From Treponema ruminis (GTDB taxonomy: Bacteria > Spirochaetota > Spirochaetia > Treponematales > Treponemataceae), in NCBI GenBank assembly GCA_017161305.1, contig CP031518.1, positions 1,860,001 through 1,924,000 of the forward strand: a stretch of DNA of 64,000 nt, read 5' to 3'. Positions 44,860 through 52,449 of the stretch are shown one piece after another. The notes under the pieces were generated by a model. That model did no database searches. It saw nothing but the letters and a program-made list of their open reading frames with translations, and had not been told where the DNA came from. A program made the translations under genes and the position numbers. Within the stretch, counting starts at the first letter, position 1, and the number at the start of each line of letters is the position of its first letter.

Positions 44860-45606
44860 CCGCTGCTCCTTGAAATATCCGTCTAGAAAATTGCCCTTGA
44901 TGGCAAAGTCCACGGCCTCGTTGATTGCGTCTTCCGGTTTCATTCTCTTGTCGAGGTTCGCCTTTACGCGGTCAACGAAGACACAGTAATGATACAACGA
45001 CTCGCACTTTTTTTGAAGACTTTCGTTGTGATTTTTGTTGATGTTGATTACGGTTGCCGTCCATTCGAACTCTCTGCTCTCATCTTTGAGCTCAAATAAT
45101 TCGGAAAGCCTGTATTTTACGATGTCGTCTTGTTCCTGCTTTCCGTTGTAGAAGACGACAAATTTTGGGGAAGGTATCTTGATTCTAGTCCGTCCGAAAA
45201 TATCCAGATTCCGTTTGGCGACTTCCTTCTGATAAAGCTGGGAGAAGTAAATCAGCCCTCTGAGCGGCATGTTGGGATTGACCGTGGACTGCTGCTCAAA
45301 GAGGTGCATCTCCGAGTTTATCAGGAAGGATAAGTCATTCTTCATGGTGACGTAAATGACGTCGTCAATCGTGGTGATTTCTAGAGCTGAAATGTCGGTG
45401 TAGTTTTTGTCGCTAAGTGCGTTGTAAAGCGAGAGAAGCCAGCGCTTACTTCTGTCATCTTTTCCGCTGTAAATCGATCGGAAGAGAGTGTCACGAAATG
45501 TTCTTTTCGTTGCGTCAATGCCCGGCAGGGTAGTTGATTTTATTTTAGCCATCTTCTCCTGCATTTTCGTTCGATTCTTCTTGATTGCCTTTGTTTTCTT
45601 TTTCAT
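44626..45606 (-). CDS. Rpn family recombination-promoting nuclease/putative transposase, intact
   Basis: This 326-residue protein is of the PD-(D/E)XK family. After a basic N-terminus (MKKKTKAIKKNRTKMQEKM) it has DTLFRSIYSGKDDRSKRWLL, the catalytic stretch MKNDLSFLINSEMHLFEQQS (Asp, then Glu-x-x-x-Glu-x-Gln type), RGLIYFSQLYQKEV and PSPKFVVFYNG. This is the subfamily common in gut firmicutes and spirochaetes. The tail from residue 250 (MNIVGNLLTEF) is the variable C-terminal cassette. AGGAG lies 5 nt before ATG 45606. Rpn proteins are DNA nucleases proposed in recombination and phage defence. Downstream lies a duplicate of its tail; the neighbouring rpn at 43281 is of a different subtype. Confidence 0.88.
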   Translation of the reverse strand: MKKKTKAIKKNRTKMQEKMAKIKSTTLPGIDATKRTFRDTLFRSIYSGKDDRSKRWLLSLYNALSDKNYTDISALEITTIDDVIYVTMKNDLSFLINSEMHLFEQQSTVNPNMPLRGLIYFSQLYQKEVAKRNLDIFGRTRIKIPSPKFVVFYNGKQEQDDIVKYRLSELFELKDESREFEWTATVININKNHNESLQKKCESLYHYCVFVDRVKANLDKRMKPEDAINEAVDFAIKGNFLDGYFKEQRMNIVGNLLTEFNQEDYDRNRRAEGFEDGVEYGERQATISNAKNLLKLNKLSAEEIADCCSLPLEQVLALKDEILIMH

Positions 45607-45674
45607 ACGAACTCCTTTGGATTAATGTGTGTAAGCTCTTTTTTCTTACACATATTAATTGTCTTTAAAAGTGA

Positions 45675-45726
45675 GTTTTCGGCAGTCCAAATCGAAAAAA
45701 GTCAGAAAATTCCAAAAAAAATCGGA
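45675..45726 (-). repeat. Conserved upstream region shared by the two rpn genes
   Basis: TTTTCGGCA, then AAAGTCAGAAAA, TCCAAAAAAAA and a final TCGG or TTGG recur in the same order at 44149-44202 (upstream of the truncated rpn) and 45675-45726 (upstream of the intact rpn). This suggests duplicated promoter or leader DNA. Confidence 0.55.
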
Positions 45727-45761
45727 TGATTTTTAGTTTTTTTGCTATAATCATTTGGAAA

Positions 45762-46451
45762 ATGAAAAAAATATTTGTTTTGCTGGCTTTTTTTCTTTCG
45801 GGGCTTTGCTTTGCTCAGGGGAAATATCCTGTTGGGGAGAAAATTGAGATGGATTTGAACGACGAACTTGAATCTTCTTTCTATATAATTGAAATATCTG
45901 ATGAACTTTTTGCCCGTATGCAGGGAAAGTCTTTTAAGGCTGACTGCACAATTCCGCGCTCGGAGCTCCGCTATCTTCATGTACTCCACAAGACTTTGGA
46001 CGGAGCGACAAAAGAGGGCGAGCTTGTCTGCAACGTTAAAATCGCGGACCTTCTTCTGGGGATTTTCAAGGACTTGTATGCGGCCGGCTATCCAATCGAA
46101 AAAATGCGTCTTGTGGACGAGTATGATGCGGACGACGAAAGAAGCATGAGCGACAACAATTCTTCCTGCTTCAATTTCCGCTTTATTTCCCACACGACGA
46201 CTGTATCAATGCACGGAGCGGGGCTGGCGATTGACATCAATCCTCTCTACAATCCCTACTACAAGCTTGTGAAGGGCAAGCCCAGCATTGAGCCTCTTAA
46301 CGGTGCGCCTTATCTTGACCGCAGCAAAAATTTTCCATATAAGATTGACCACAATGACCTGGCCTACAAGCTTTTTACAAGCCGGGGTTTTGAATGGGGC
46401 GGCGACTGGAAGGGCGTAAAAGACTGGCAGCACTTCGAGTTTATCAATTAA
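45762..46451 (+). CDS. Secreted M15-family peptidoglycan peptidase
   Basis: The 229-residue protein starts with a signal peptide (MKKIFVLLAFFLSGLCFAQ). The catalytic part has SMHGAGLAIDINPLYNPYY, supplying the zinc ligands His and Asp, and FEWGGDWKGVKDWQHFEF with the last His, as in M15 D-Ala-D-Ala carboxypeptidases or L-Ala-D-Glu endopeptidases (VanY/CwlK-like). It should trim cell-wall peptides in the periplasm. I use ATG 45762; a TATAAT at 45746-45751 lies 10 nt upstream, so earlier in-frame ATGs are inside the promoter, and the mRNA leader would be very short or absent. The gene is unrelated to the rpn island on its left. Confidence 0.85.
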   Translation: MKKIFVLLAFFLSGLCFAQGKYPVGEKIEMDLNDELESSFYIIEISDELFARMQGKSFKADCTIPRSELRYLHVLHKTLDGATKEGELVCNVKIADLLLGIFKDLYAAGYPIEKMRLVDEYDADDERSMSDNNSSCFNFRFISHTTTVSMHGAGLAIDINPLYNPYYKLVKGKPSIEPLNGAPYLDRSKNFPYKIDHNDLAYKLFTSRGFEWGGDWKGVKDWQHFEFIN

Positions 46452-46570
46452 AGGGGGAAAGCCTTCCCCCTGGTTCGCACTCTGGAAGCTTTGCTTCCGG
46501 CATTGCTCACACACCCCCTTCAGCGGGGCAAGTTTACCTGCTTTGCGGCCCCGCTACGCCCCGATTTTTC
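46452..46570. repeat. GC-rich hairpin-rich intergenic segment before glyQS
   Basis: The segment contains GGGGGAAAGCCTTCCCCC (hairpin), GGAAGCTTTGCTTCC (hairpin) and CAGCGGGGC-CCCCGCTACGCC, unlike the AT-rich spacers elsewhere. There is no clean T-run. It looks like dispersed palindromic repeat material or mRNA-stabilising hairpins. No gene is seen. Confidence 0.45.
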
Positions 46571-46573
46571 TAA

Positions 46574-46602
46574 TTGTAGAAATCTTCAAAATTTGATAAA
46601 AT
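46574..46602 (+). promoter_or_regulatory. Promoter of glycyl-tRNA synthetase gene
   Basis: TTGTAG (46574-46579), 17 nt, TAAAAT (46597-46602). A small TCCAC/GTGGA hairpin precedes the AAGGAG site. No T-box elements are visible. Confidence 0.55.
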
Positions 46603-46663
46603 CTCCTTAATTATTTTTTATCCGTCTGCTCCACGCCAGGGGTGGATGAAAGGAGAATTAAAA

Positions 46664-48154
46664 ATGGCAAAAAATGAAAAGGTTGTGGCTGATCCACACG
46701 CATGTACTTTGGACAAAATCATTTCACTCTGTAAGCGACGCGGTTTTGTATATCAGGCTTCCGAGATTTACGGAGGACAGGCTGGTGCATGGGATTACGG
46801 CCCGCTCGGTGTTGATTTCAAACGCAATATTCAGAACGCATGGTGGAAGGAAATGACCCAGCTCCATGATGATGTTGTTGGTCTTGATTCCGCAATTTTC
46901 CAGCATCACACAACATGGAAGGCTTCTGGTCACGTTGACCACTTCTCAGATCCGATGGTTGACTGTCTTGAGTGTCAGGCCCGCCACCGCGCAGATAAAT
47001 TGATCGAAGATTTCGTTGCCGCAAATCCGGACAAAGATCCTGGAAAACCAGTTGATACAATGACTCACGAAGAAATGAAGGCATATATCGATGCCAACAT
47101 CAACTGTCCTACATGTAAAAGCGAGAACCGCAAATATACAGCTGTCCGCGAATTCAACCTCATGTTCAAGACATATCAGGGCCCAATCGCAGATGAATCA
47201 CACCTTATCTATCTCCGCCCGGAGACTTGTCAGGGTATCTTCACAGATTTCAAGAGCATCGTTCAGTCAAACCGCATGAAAGTTCCTTTTGGCGTTGCTC
47301 AGGTTGGTAAATCATTCCGAAACGAGATTATTTTCAAGAACTTCATTTTCCGTACCTGCGAATTCGAGCAGATGGAAATGGAATATTTCTGTAAGCCTGG
47401 AACAGAGGACGAGACTTTCGAGCGATGGAGAAAAGACCGCTGGAATTTCTACCTCAAGTACGGTATCGCAGAAAAGAACCTCAAGTGGCACCACCACGAC
47501 AAGCTCGCTCACTACGCAAAAGACGCTTACGACGTTACATACAACTTCCCGATTGGCTTCGAAGAGGTTGAGGGCATCCACTCTCGCACAGACTTCGACT
47601 TGAGCCAGCATCAGGAATATTCTAAAAAGGACATGAGCTATATCGATCAGGAAGACGGAAACAAAAAGTTCATTCCTTACGTAATCGAAACTTCTGCAGG
47701 TCTCAACCGCAACTTCCTCATGTTCCTCTGTGAAGCATACGAAGAAGAAAACGTCGGCAAGGACGGAAAAGAAGACTACCGAACTGTCCTTCACCTGCAT
47801 CCGAAATTGGCTCCAATCACAGTTGCAGTTCTTCCATTGATGAAGAAAGATGGTCTTGCTGAGAAAGCTAAGGAAATCCAGCACGCCCTCAAGGAAGACT
47901 TCGTAACTGACTACGATTTGAGCGGAACAGTTGGTAAACGCTACCGCCGCCAGGATGAAGTCGGAACACCGTTCTGCGTTACTGTTGACTACGACACAAT
48001 CAACGAAAAGAACGACGACGGCTCTGTAAACAACAACTTCGGCACAGTTACAGTCCGATTCCGCGACAGCATGGAGCAGGAGCGCGTAAAGATTGAAGAT
48101 CTCCACGCATTTCTCACAAAAGCAATCAAGGAATACAAGCCCGTAAATCGCTAA
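46664..48154 (+). CDS. glyQS: Glycyl-tRNA synthetase, single-chain dimeric type
   Basis: The 496-residue class II synthetase is of the alpha2 type (like Thermus and eukaryotes), not the alpha2-beta2 form. Signatures: YQASEIYGGQAGAWDYGPLG (motif 1 region), YLRPETCQGIFTDF, GKSFRNEIIFKNFIFRTCEF (motif 2 with FRNE), a zinc-binding-like CLECQARHR with CPTCKSENRK, EGIHSRTDFDL and the C-terminal anticodon domain LAPITVAVLPL with TVGKRYRRQDEVGTPFCVTVD. The start is ATG 46664 with AAGGAG 8 nt upstream; the ATG at 46646 precedes that site. An aldo/keto reductase gene follows after 3 nt, so they are cotranscribed. Confidence 0.95.
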   Translation: MAKNEKVVADPHACTLDKIISLCKRRGFVYQASEIYGGQAGAWDYGPLGVDFKRNIQNAWWKEMTQLHDDVVGLDSAIFQHHTTWKASGHVDHFSDPMVDCLECQARHRADKLIEDFVAANPDKDPGKPVDTMTHEEMKAYIDANINCPTCKSENRKYTAVREFNLMFKTYQGPIADESHLIYLRPETCQGIFTDFKSIVQSNRMKVPFGVAQVGKSFRNEIIFKNFIFRTCEFEQMEMEYFCKPGTEDETFERWRKDRWNFYLKYGIAEKNLKWHHHDKLAHYAKDAYDVTYNFPIGFEEVEGIHSRTDFDLSQHQEYSKKDMSYIDQEDGNKKFIPYVIETSAGLNRNFLMFLCEAYEEENVGKDGKEDYRTVLHLHPKLAPITVAVLPLMKKDGLAEKAKEIQHALKEDFVTDYDLSGTVGKRYRRQDEVGTPFCVTVDYDTINEKNDDGSVNNNFGTVTVRFRDSMEQERVKIEDLHAFLTKAIKEYKPVNR

Positions 48155-48157
48155 TCT

Positions 48158-48922
48158 ATGGACTATATCGCTTTGGGTAAGTCAAATCTTCTTGTTTCTC
48201 GGACGGCGTTTGGTGCGCAGGGAATCGGGGGAATTGACGACCCGGAGACAGCATTCCAGATGATTCGCATGGCCTATGAAGACGGCGTGAACTTTTTCGA
48301 TACTTCAACTAAGGCACCGGAAAGCGAACGTCGTCTTGGCAAGGCCTTGAGCGATGTGCGTGAAAACGTATTTATCGCTACAAAAAGCTCTCCCCGCAAT
48401 GGTGGCGAGCTTGCAATTGATATTGATGTAAGCCTTCGCAATCTCGGCACTTCTTACATCGACCTTTACCAGCTCGAAAATCCTGAAAACCTTCCCAAAA
48501 TCAATGACGGCACTGAAATAATCGAAAAACTGATTGAATTAAAGTCTTCGGGTGTCGTGAGGCATTTCGGCATCGTAACGGATTCCATGGATGTCGCCGA
48601 GCGTGTCCTTTATTCTGATGCGGGCTGGGAGACGATTCAGTTCCCCTTTAACATGCTTTGTCCTGAGAGTGTGGAAGAACTCACACGAAGATTTTACGAA
48701 AAGGACATTGGCTTTATCGCGATGCAGCCTTTGTGTGGCGGCGTAGTAACGAACCTGCCGCTCGCCCTGGGCTATTTCCTGCCTTTTGAAAACGTAGTCC
48801 CAGTCTGGGGAGCCAGAAGTCTGGACGAACTCCAGCAAATCCTCTACTTCACAAAAAATCCGCCGCGTCTTGACGAACAGTTCTACGAAGAAGCTGATAA
48901 AATAAGACAATTTTTCAATTAA
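48158..48922 (+). CDS. Aldo/keto reductase-fold protein lacking two catalytic residues
   Basis: The 254-residue TIM-barrel protein has AKR signatures: N-terminal LGKSNLLVSRTAFGAQGIGG, GVNFFDTS, RLGKALSDVRENVFIATKS, SLRNLGTSYIDLYQLE, GVVRHFGIVTDS and VVPVWGARSLDEL. Of the catalytic tetrad Asp-Tyr-Lys-His, Asp (FFDTS) and Lys (IATKS) remain, but the Tyr position reads TKAPESE and the His position LYQLENPE. It may therefore be inactive as a normal reductase or act differently. It is shorter than the usual ~300 residues. It sits 3 nt after glyQS and its end overlaps the convergent HD-GYP gene by 8 nt. Confidence 0.82.
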   Translation: MDYIALGKSNLLVSRTAFGAQGIGGIDDPETAFQMIRMAYEDGVNFFDTSTKAPESERRLGKALSDVRENVFIATKSSPRNGGELAIDIDVSLRNLGTSYIDLYQLENPENLPKINDGTEIIEKLIELKSSGVVRHFGIVTDSMDVAERVLYSDAGWETIQFPFNMLCPESVEELTRRFYEKDIGFIAMQPLCGGVVTNLPLALGYFLPFENVVPVWGARSLDELQQILYFTKNPPRLDEQFYEEADKIRQFFN

Positions 48923-50189
48923 TATAAGCCTGGACGCCTTTGAGCTCGTCTTTGTTGAGGACGCGGACAATCTTATTCTTGTCGTTGTCTGTGATAATCG
49001 TTTTTGGATTTCCGCTTTCATTCTTTTCGCCGACCAGCTCAACAATCGGTAATCTTGGATCCGACGGATTGCTTTCTGCAACCTGGGCGATTTTTCCGTT
49101 TGAGAGATAAACGTAAGTTCCAATCGGGAAGAGGGAAACTGCCGTAACCAAGGCTTTGATTACAACGTCGTCATAGCGCTTGTCTTTGTTCATAAGAAGC
49201 TCGATTGTAGCCTCGTAAAGTGAGCGCGCTTCCTTGTAGTGACGCGGAGAAGTAATTGCCTCGTAGCTGCATGCGACCGAAAGAATCTTGCCGTAAGCCG
49301 AAATCTTGTTGCCTGTAAGTCGTCGCGGATAACCCTGGCCGTTTTCGCGTTCGTGGTGCTCCAAAACTGCAACCTGAATCGGAAGCGGGAATTCGAGTTC
49401 CTTGACGATATTGAAGCCCAGGACCGTGTGGGTTGCCAGAAGATTTCTTGCCTGTGGTGAAAGGGCCTTGTTCGTGAGGTAAAGCTGGGGCGGAAGTTTA
49501 ATCTGGCCGATTTCGTGAATTATTGCCGCAACACCAAGGTCAATCAGCTTCTGCATAGGCATGTTGATCTGCAATGCAATTACAATCGAAAGAATTGTCG
49601 AGCGCAGACAGTGGCTTGTAAGGAAGTTTTTGTCCAGCTTGTGCTCTTCGCTAGGCTGAATGCGGAGAAGATATTTTTTGTTTGCCTTGACGAATTCGAT
49701 GAGCAGCGAGATTGACTCGGAAAGCTCGCCGATTTTCATTTCCTTGTGAGTGACGTAGCGGGTGAAAACGTGCTGGGTGTAATCCATAAATTCGTTATAG
49801 ACTGTCAGAACGTTTTCCATGCGGTTTTTATTTGGATTATTCTTGATTTCGAGATTTATTTTTGAGAGAGTTTCCTTGAGTTTTGCGTTGAGGGCGTTTG
49901 ACTTGTCCTTGTATTCGTCGTTCAGTGTGTCCAGAAGGTCGAGGTCAACATTTTCAAATTCTGCCGGTGGAGCTGAGGGTGCGTCTGTGTTTACAACTAC
50001 TTTTGGCTTTGTATCGATTACTTCAGCGGATTCAGAATAAAGGGTTTTGAAGCCCCATTCAACGAGACGTCCCTGAAGGGCTTTGCTGAAACCGATATTT
50101 TGGTCGAGAACTATAAAATGTTTGTCGAGGATAAGCGGAGCGCCAAAGCGTTGCCCATCCGATAATTCTGCTACATTAAACGAAGTCAT
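48915..50189 (-). CDS. HD-GYP-like protein (putative cyclic-di-GMP phosphodiesterase)
   Basis: The 424-residue cytoplasmic protein has a ~140-residue N-terminal part (start MTSFNVAELSDGQRFGAPLI) and an HD-GYP domain at residues ~190-345. The GYP motif is intact (HHERENGQGYPRRL, ~286-288) and so are the flanking His residues. The paired HD motif reads HE (IIHEIGQIKLP, H225-E226) instead of HD, so metal binding and activity may be altered. A short C-terminal beta domain follows (GTYVYLSNGKIAQVAE). It may degrade or bind cyclic di-GMP, counteracting the GGDEF protein. It is convergent with the reductase. Confidence 0.85.
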   Translation of the reverse strand: MTSFNVAELSDGQRFGAPLILDKHFIVLDQNIGFSKALQGRLVEWGFKTLYSESAEVIDTKPKVVVNTDAPSAPPAEFENVDLDLLDTLNDEYKDKSNALNAKLKETLSKINLEIKNNPNKNRMENVLTVYNEFMDYTQHVFTRYVTHKEMKIGELSESISLLIEFVKANKKYLLRIQPSEEHKLDKNFLTSHCLRSTILSIVIALQINMPMQKLIDLGVAAIIHEIGQIKLPPQLYLTNKALSPQARNLLATHTVLGFNIVKELEFPLPIQVAVLEHHERENGQGYPRRLTGNKISAYGKILSVACSYEAITSPRHYKEARSLYEATIELLMNKDKRYDDVVIKALVTAVSLFPIGTYVYLSNGKIAQVAESNPSDPRLPIVELVGEKNESGNPKTIITDNDKNKIVRVLNKDELKGVQAYIN

Positions 50190-50508
50190 AGAAATCTCCA
50201 GCTATAATATCGGCAGAAAATGTGAAAAACTTGAATTAAAATGGAGAAAGGTAAAAATCCGGCGAAAAAAAAGACAAAAAGCCTTACACGCTCTTTGTCT
50301 TTCAAAATCATGGAGACCGAAAATGTTGCTCACTTGCATTTCACAGCTACAAGGAGCCTTCATTTTTCGCGGCACAGGGTGTCTGGATGTTACGTTCTTT
50401 TGACAGCGGACGAACACATCCTGTACTGCACGGTACAATAATATTTTCGGATATTTGTCAGGGGAACTTTAGGAAAAAAAATGAAAATTGAAAAGGGAAA
50501 AGGTGCTT
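50190..50508. other. Intergenic region with one doubtful short ORF
   Basis: The 319-nt gap between the HD-GYP start and the maf end holds no clear gene. A 66-codon plus-strand frame (50241-50441, MEKGKNPAKKKTKSLTRSLS) has a weak ribosome site and no recognisable features; I do not call it a gene. The stretch 50465-50505 is purine-rich, and no terminator hairpin is obvious after maf. Confidence 0.4.
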
Positions 50509-52449
50509 TTAGCCCAGAAGATTCTGGTATTGGGCCACGCTGTTCATCAGTTCCTTGTAAATCAGGCGGGATTTTTGCAGGGATGACTTGATTTCGTCTG
50601 CCAGAGGCGGGAGATTTTGGAAAAGTTCAGAAAGGCGTTTTTCGCTTGGAAAGACCAGAGATGCGATTTCCTTGTACTCGGAGTGGAGGATTTTTGCGTC
50701 GATTTTTTCAAGCTCAGGCAGGGCTTTTTGGGGCACAGCGGATTTTATGCCGTCATCAGCGAGCCGGAAGCCTTTTTTGGCGGTGGCGTAAAGTTCTTCG
50801 AGACCGGATTTGAGGTTTGAGAGGGCAGTGGTGAAGAATGAGTTTGAAGTTGAAGTTTTCCGCGGCTCAGGCACAGCCTTCGCCGAGACTCGCTCAAAAC
50901 CTGTCTCACAGGTTTTGCCGGCTCCGCCGTCGCTCCCTACCCTTTCTACAGGGGTATTTACCCCCGTACCCCCCTTGCTGTTCAGAAATTCCTTTTTTTG
51001 CTCGGATTTTTCAGGGCGGGAAAGAATTGTGTCCATGCTTGCGATCTGGAATCCCGGGATTTTGAGTGATTTATTTGAGAGAGTGTAGCTTTTTATTGAG
51101 TCTTTGAATTCTTCCTGCTTGCTTTCGAACCACCAGGCGAACATCTTCATTTTGCTGTCGGTCAGAATTGGCCGTCCTTCGTAGTCTGATTCCTGGCTCA
51201 TGCCTGCTCCGAAGAGAATCTGGGAGCCTTGTTTTTCGGCGGTTAAAAGACGCGTGGATTTTGTGTGAATCGCTTCTTCAAAAGTGGAGCCTTTGATGTG
51301 TGTCTGAAAACCCGGGTATCCCAAATCGAGGCCTGCGCAGAAAATTTCTTTTGCTCCGATAAAGCGGGCAAAATCCCAGGCTGTCGTTGAGACTGAGCCG
51401 CCTGCTACAAGTTCTCCCTTGCTGCCGATTTGCTTTTCGATGTACTGACCCAGCGGGAAAAGCGAGGCGCACATGACGATTTTTTTGCACTCAAAGCGAA
51501 AAACTGCGGGATAAGCCGCGCTTTCTGTAATCAGAATGCTGGAAGGGCTTTTGAGGCCCGCGATGTGTCTGTAAGCGTAATATTGAGGGTCGGCGAGAAT
51601 CACAAAATCCGGCTCTACTCCTGCCCTTAGACAGGCTCGCAAAGCTGTGTCCACGGCGATTAAAATTGACCGCTTTTTTAGTTCTGCAAGATGGGGCAGG
51701 GCTTCTTCGAGAGTTGGACCAGCCGCTAGAATTACGCACGGTAAATCTTTTGGGCAAGAATCTTTGTAAATATTTACGCCGTCTGTCTCTGCAAGAAAAT
51801 GCAGGTTCCGGCAGGTGTTTTTTAGCCAGAGCTTTGAGAACTTTTCGAGGGTGGATGCGTTTATTTCGACCTTGCGCTTGTTGCGCTCAATCAGCGAGCG
51901 GAGGGCCTGAAAGTAGTCGGCTGCGTGCTGGCTCTGGGCTGCATTTTCACAAATCGCCGTGTGCTTTAATCCTGCTGTATGCTCAATCAGGCTTACAACG
52001 CTGTCGATTCCTGTTCCCAGCGCAATGATGAAATTCGCGTGTTTAAAAAGAGGCTCCCAGTCGACGAGGGAAAGTGCCGTAAAAAAATATCGCGGATCTG
52101 ATTCGACTATTATAATCGTGTCATTTGGGTAAAGGTTTGCGTATGAAATCGGGGCATAGCCAAGTCCGCAGGAGAAAAATGCCGCAGAATAAACTTCGGT
52201 CAGCGAGGACTTTGCCGTTTTTGCCGCCTGTTCCGCCTCACGAAGGGGATTGTAGGCTGAGTGAAGGAATTTTCCGCCCTCTTTTGCCGTGGGGCAGTTT
52301 GATTTGGACGGAAGGATTTCAATCGGTGCGATAAGGTGATCTGGAATGTCGTCCGGAATGTCAGCTTCGCTTTGAAGGGAGAACATTTTTGCCAGATTGG
52401 GGAAGCGGCCCATGAAGAGACGAAGATTTTTATTCCAGATAGAGTTCAA
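50509..52449 (-). CDS. Maf/DUF115 family protein (motility-associated glycosyltransferase-like)
   Basis: The 646-residue protein contains the DUF115/MptE-like core at residues ~230-410: CVILAAGPTLEEALPHL, ILIAVDTALRACLRAGVEPD, FVILADPQYYAYRH, ELVAGGSVSTTAWDFARFIG and FCAGLDLGYPGFQTHI. Maf proteins transfer nonulosonic-acid-type sugars to flagellins in several bacteria; treponemal flagellins are glycosylated, so that is the likely role. The start is TTG 52449, overlapping the transpeptidase stop by 20 nt; ATG 52413 (MGRFPNLAKMF) is an alternative. Residues ~488-525 are encoded by a palindromic repeat (see 50875-50990) and look like an insertion between the core and the C-terminal helical domain. 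Confidence 0.82.
   Translation of the reverse strand: MNSIWNKNLRLFMGRFPNLAKMFSLQSEADIPDDIPDHLIAPIEILPSKSNCPTAKEGGKFLHSAYNPLREAEQAAKTAKSSLTEVYSAAFFSCGLGYAPISYANLYPNDTIIIVESDPRYFFTALSLVDWEPLFKHANFIIALGTGIDSVVSLIEHTAGLKHTAICENAAQSQHAADYFQALRSLIERNKRKVEINASTLEKFSKLWLKNTCRNLHFLAETDGVNIYKDSCPKDLPCVILAAGPTLEEALPHLAELKKRSILIAVDTALRACLRAGVEPDFVILADPQYYAYRHIAGLKSPSSILITESAAYPAVFRFECKKIVMCASLFPLGQYIEKQIGSKGELVAGGSVSTTAWDFARFIGAKEIFCAGLDLGYPGFQTHIKGSTFEEAIHTKSTRLLTAEKQGSQILFGAGMSQESDYEGRPILTDSKMKMFAWWFESKQEEFKDSIKSYTLSNKSLKIPGFQIASMDTILSRPEKSEQKKEFLNSKGGTGVNTPVERVGSDGGAGKTCETGFERVSAKAVPEPRKTSTSNSFFTTALSNLKSGLEELYATAKKGFRLADDGIKSAVPQKALPELEKIDAKILHSEYKEIASLVFPSEKRLSELFQNLPPLADEIKSSLQKSRLIYKELMNSVAQYQNLLG
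50875..50990 (-). repeat. Palindromic repeat element translated in frame within maf
   Basis: On the minus strand the order GGTAGGGAGCGACGGCGGAG, CCGGCAAAACCTGT, GAGACAGGTTTTG, AGCGAGTCTCGGCG matches the elements at 9803-9960. CAAAACCTGT/ACAGGTTTTG is a perfect stem. The preceding GGGGGTAAATACCCC is a second hairpin and probably part of the element. It encodes GGTGVNTPVERVGSDGG and AGKTCETGFERVSAK without breaking the frame. Confidence 0.75.

Noticed and set aside
46603-46663. Possible T-box leader before glycyl-tRNA synthetase
   Set aside because: Only a small TCCAC/GTGGA hairpin is present; the space is too short and lacks stem I, the T-box sequence and a terminator/antiterminator pair.
47312-48106. 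264-codon frame antisense to glyQS
   Set aside because: A shadow of a conserved synthetase gene; no ribosome site or recognisable features.
50241-50441. 66-codon plus-strand ORF in the HD-GYP/maf gap
   Set aside because: Weak ribosome site, unusual composition and no features; kept only as a note on the gap.
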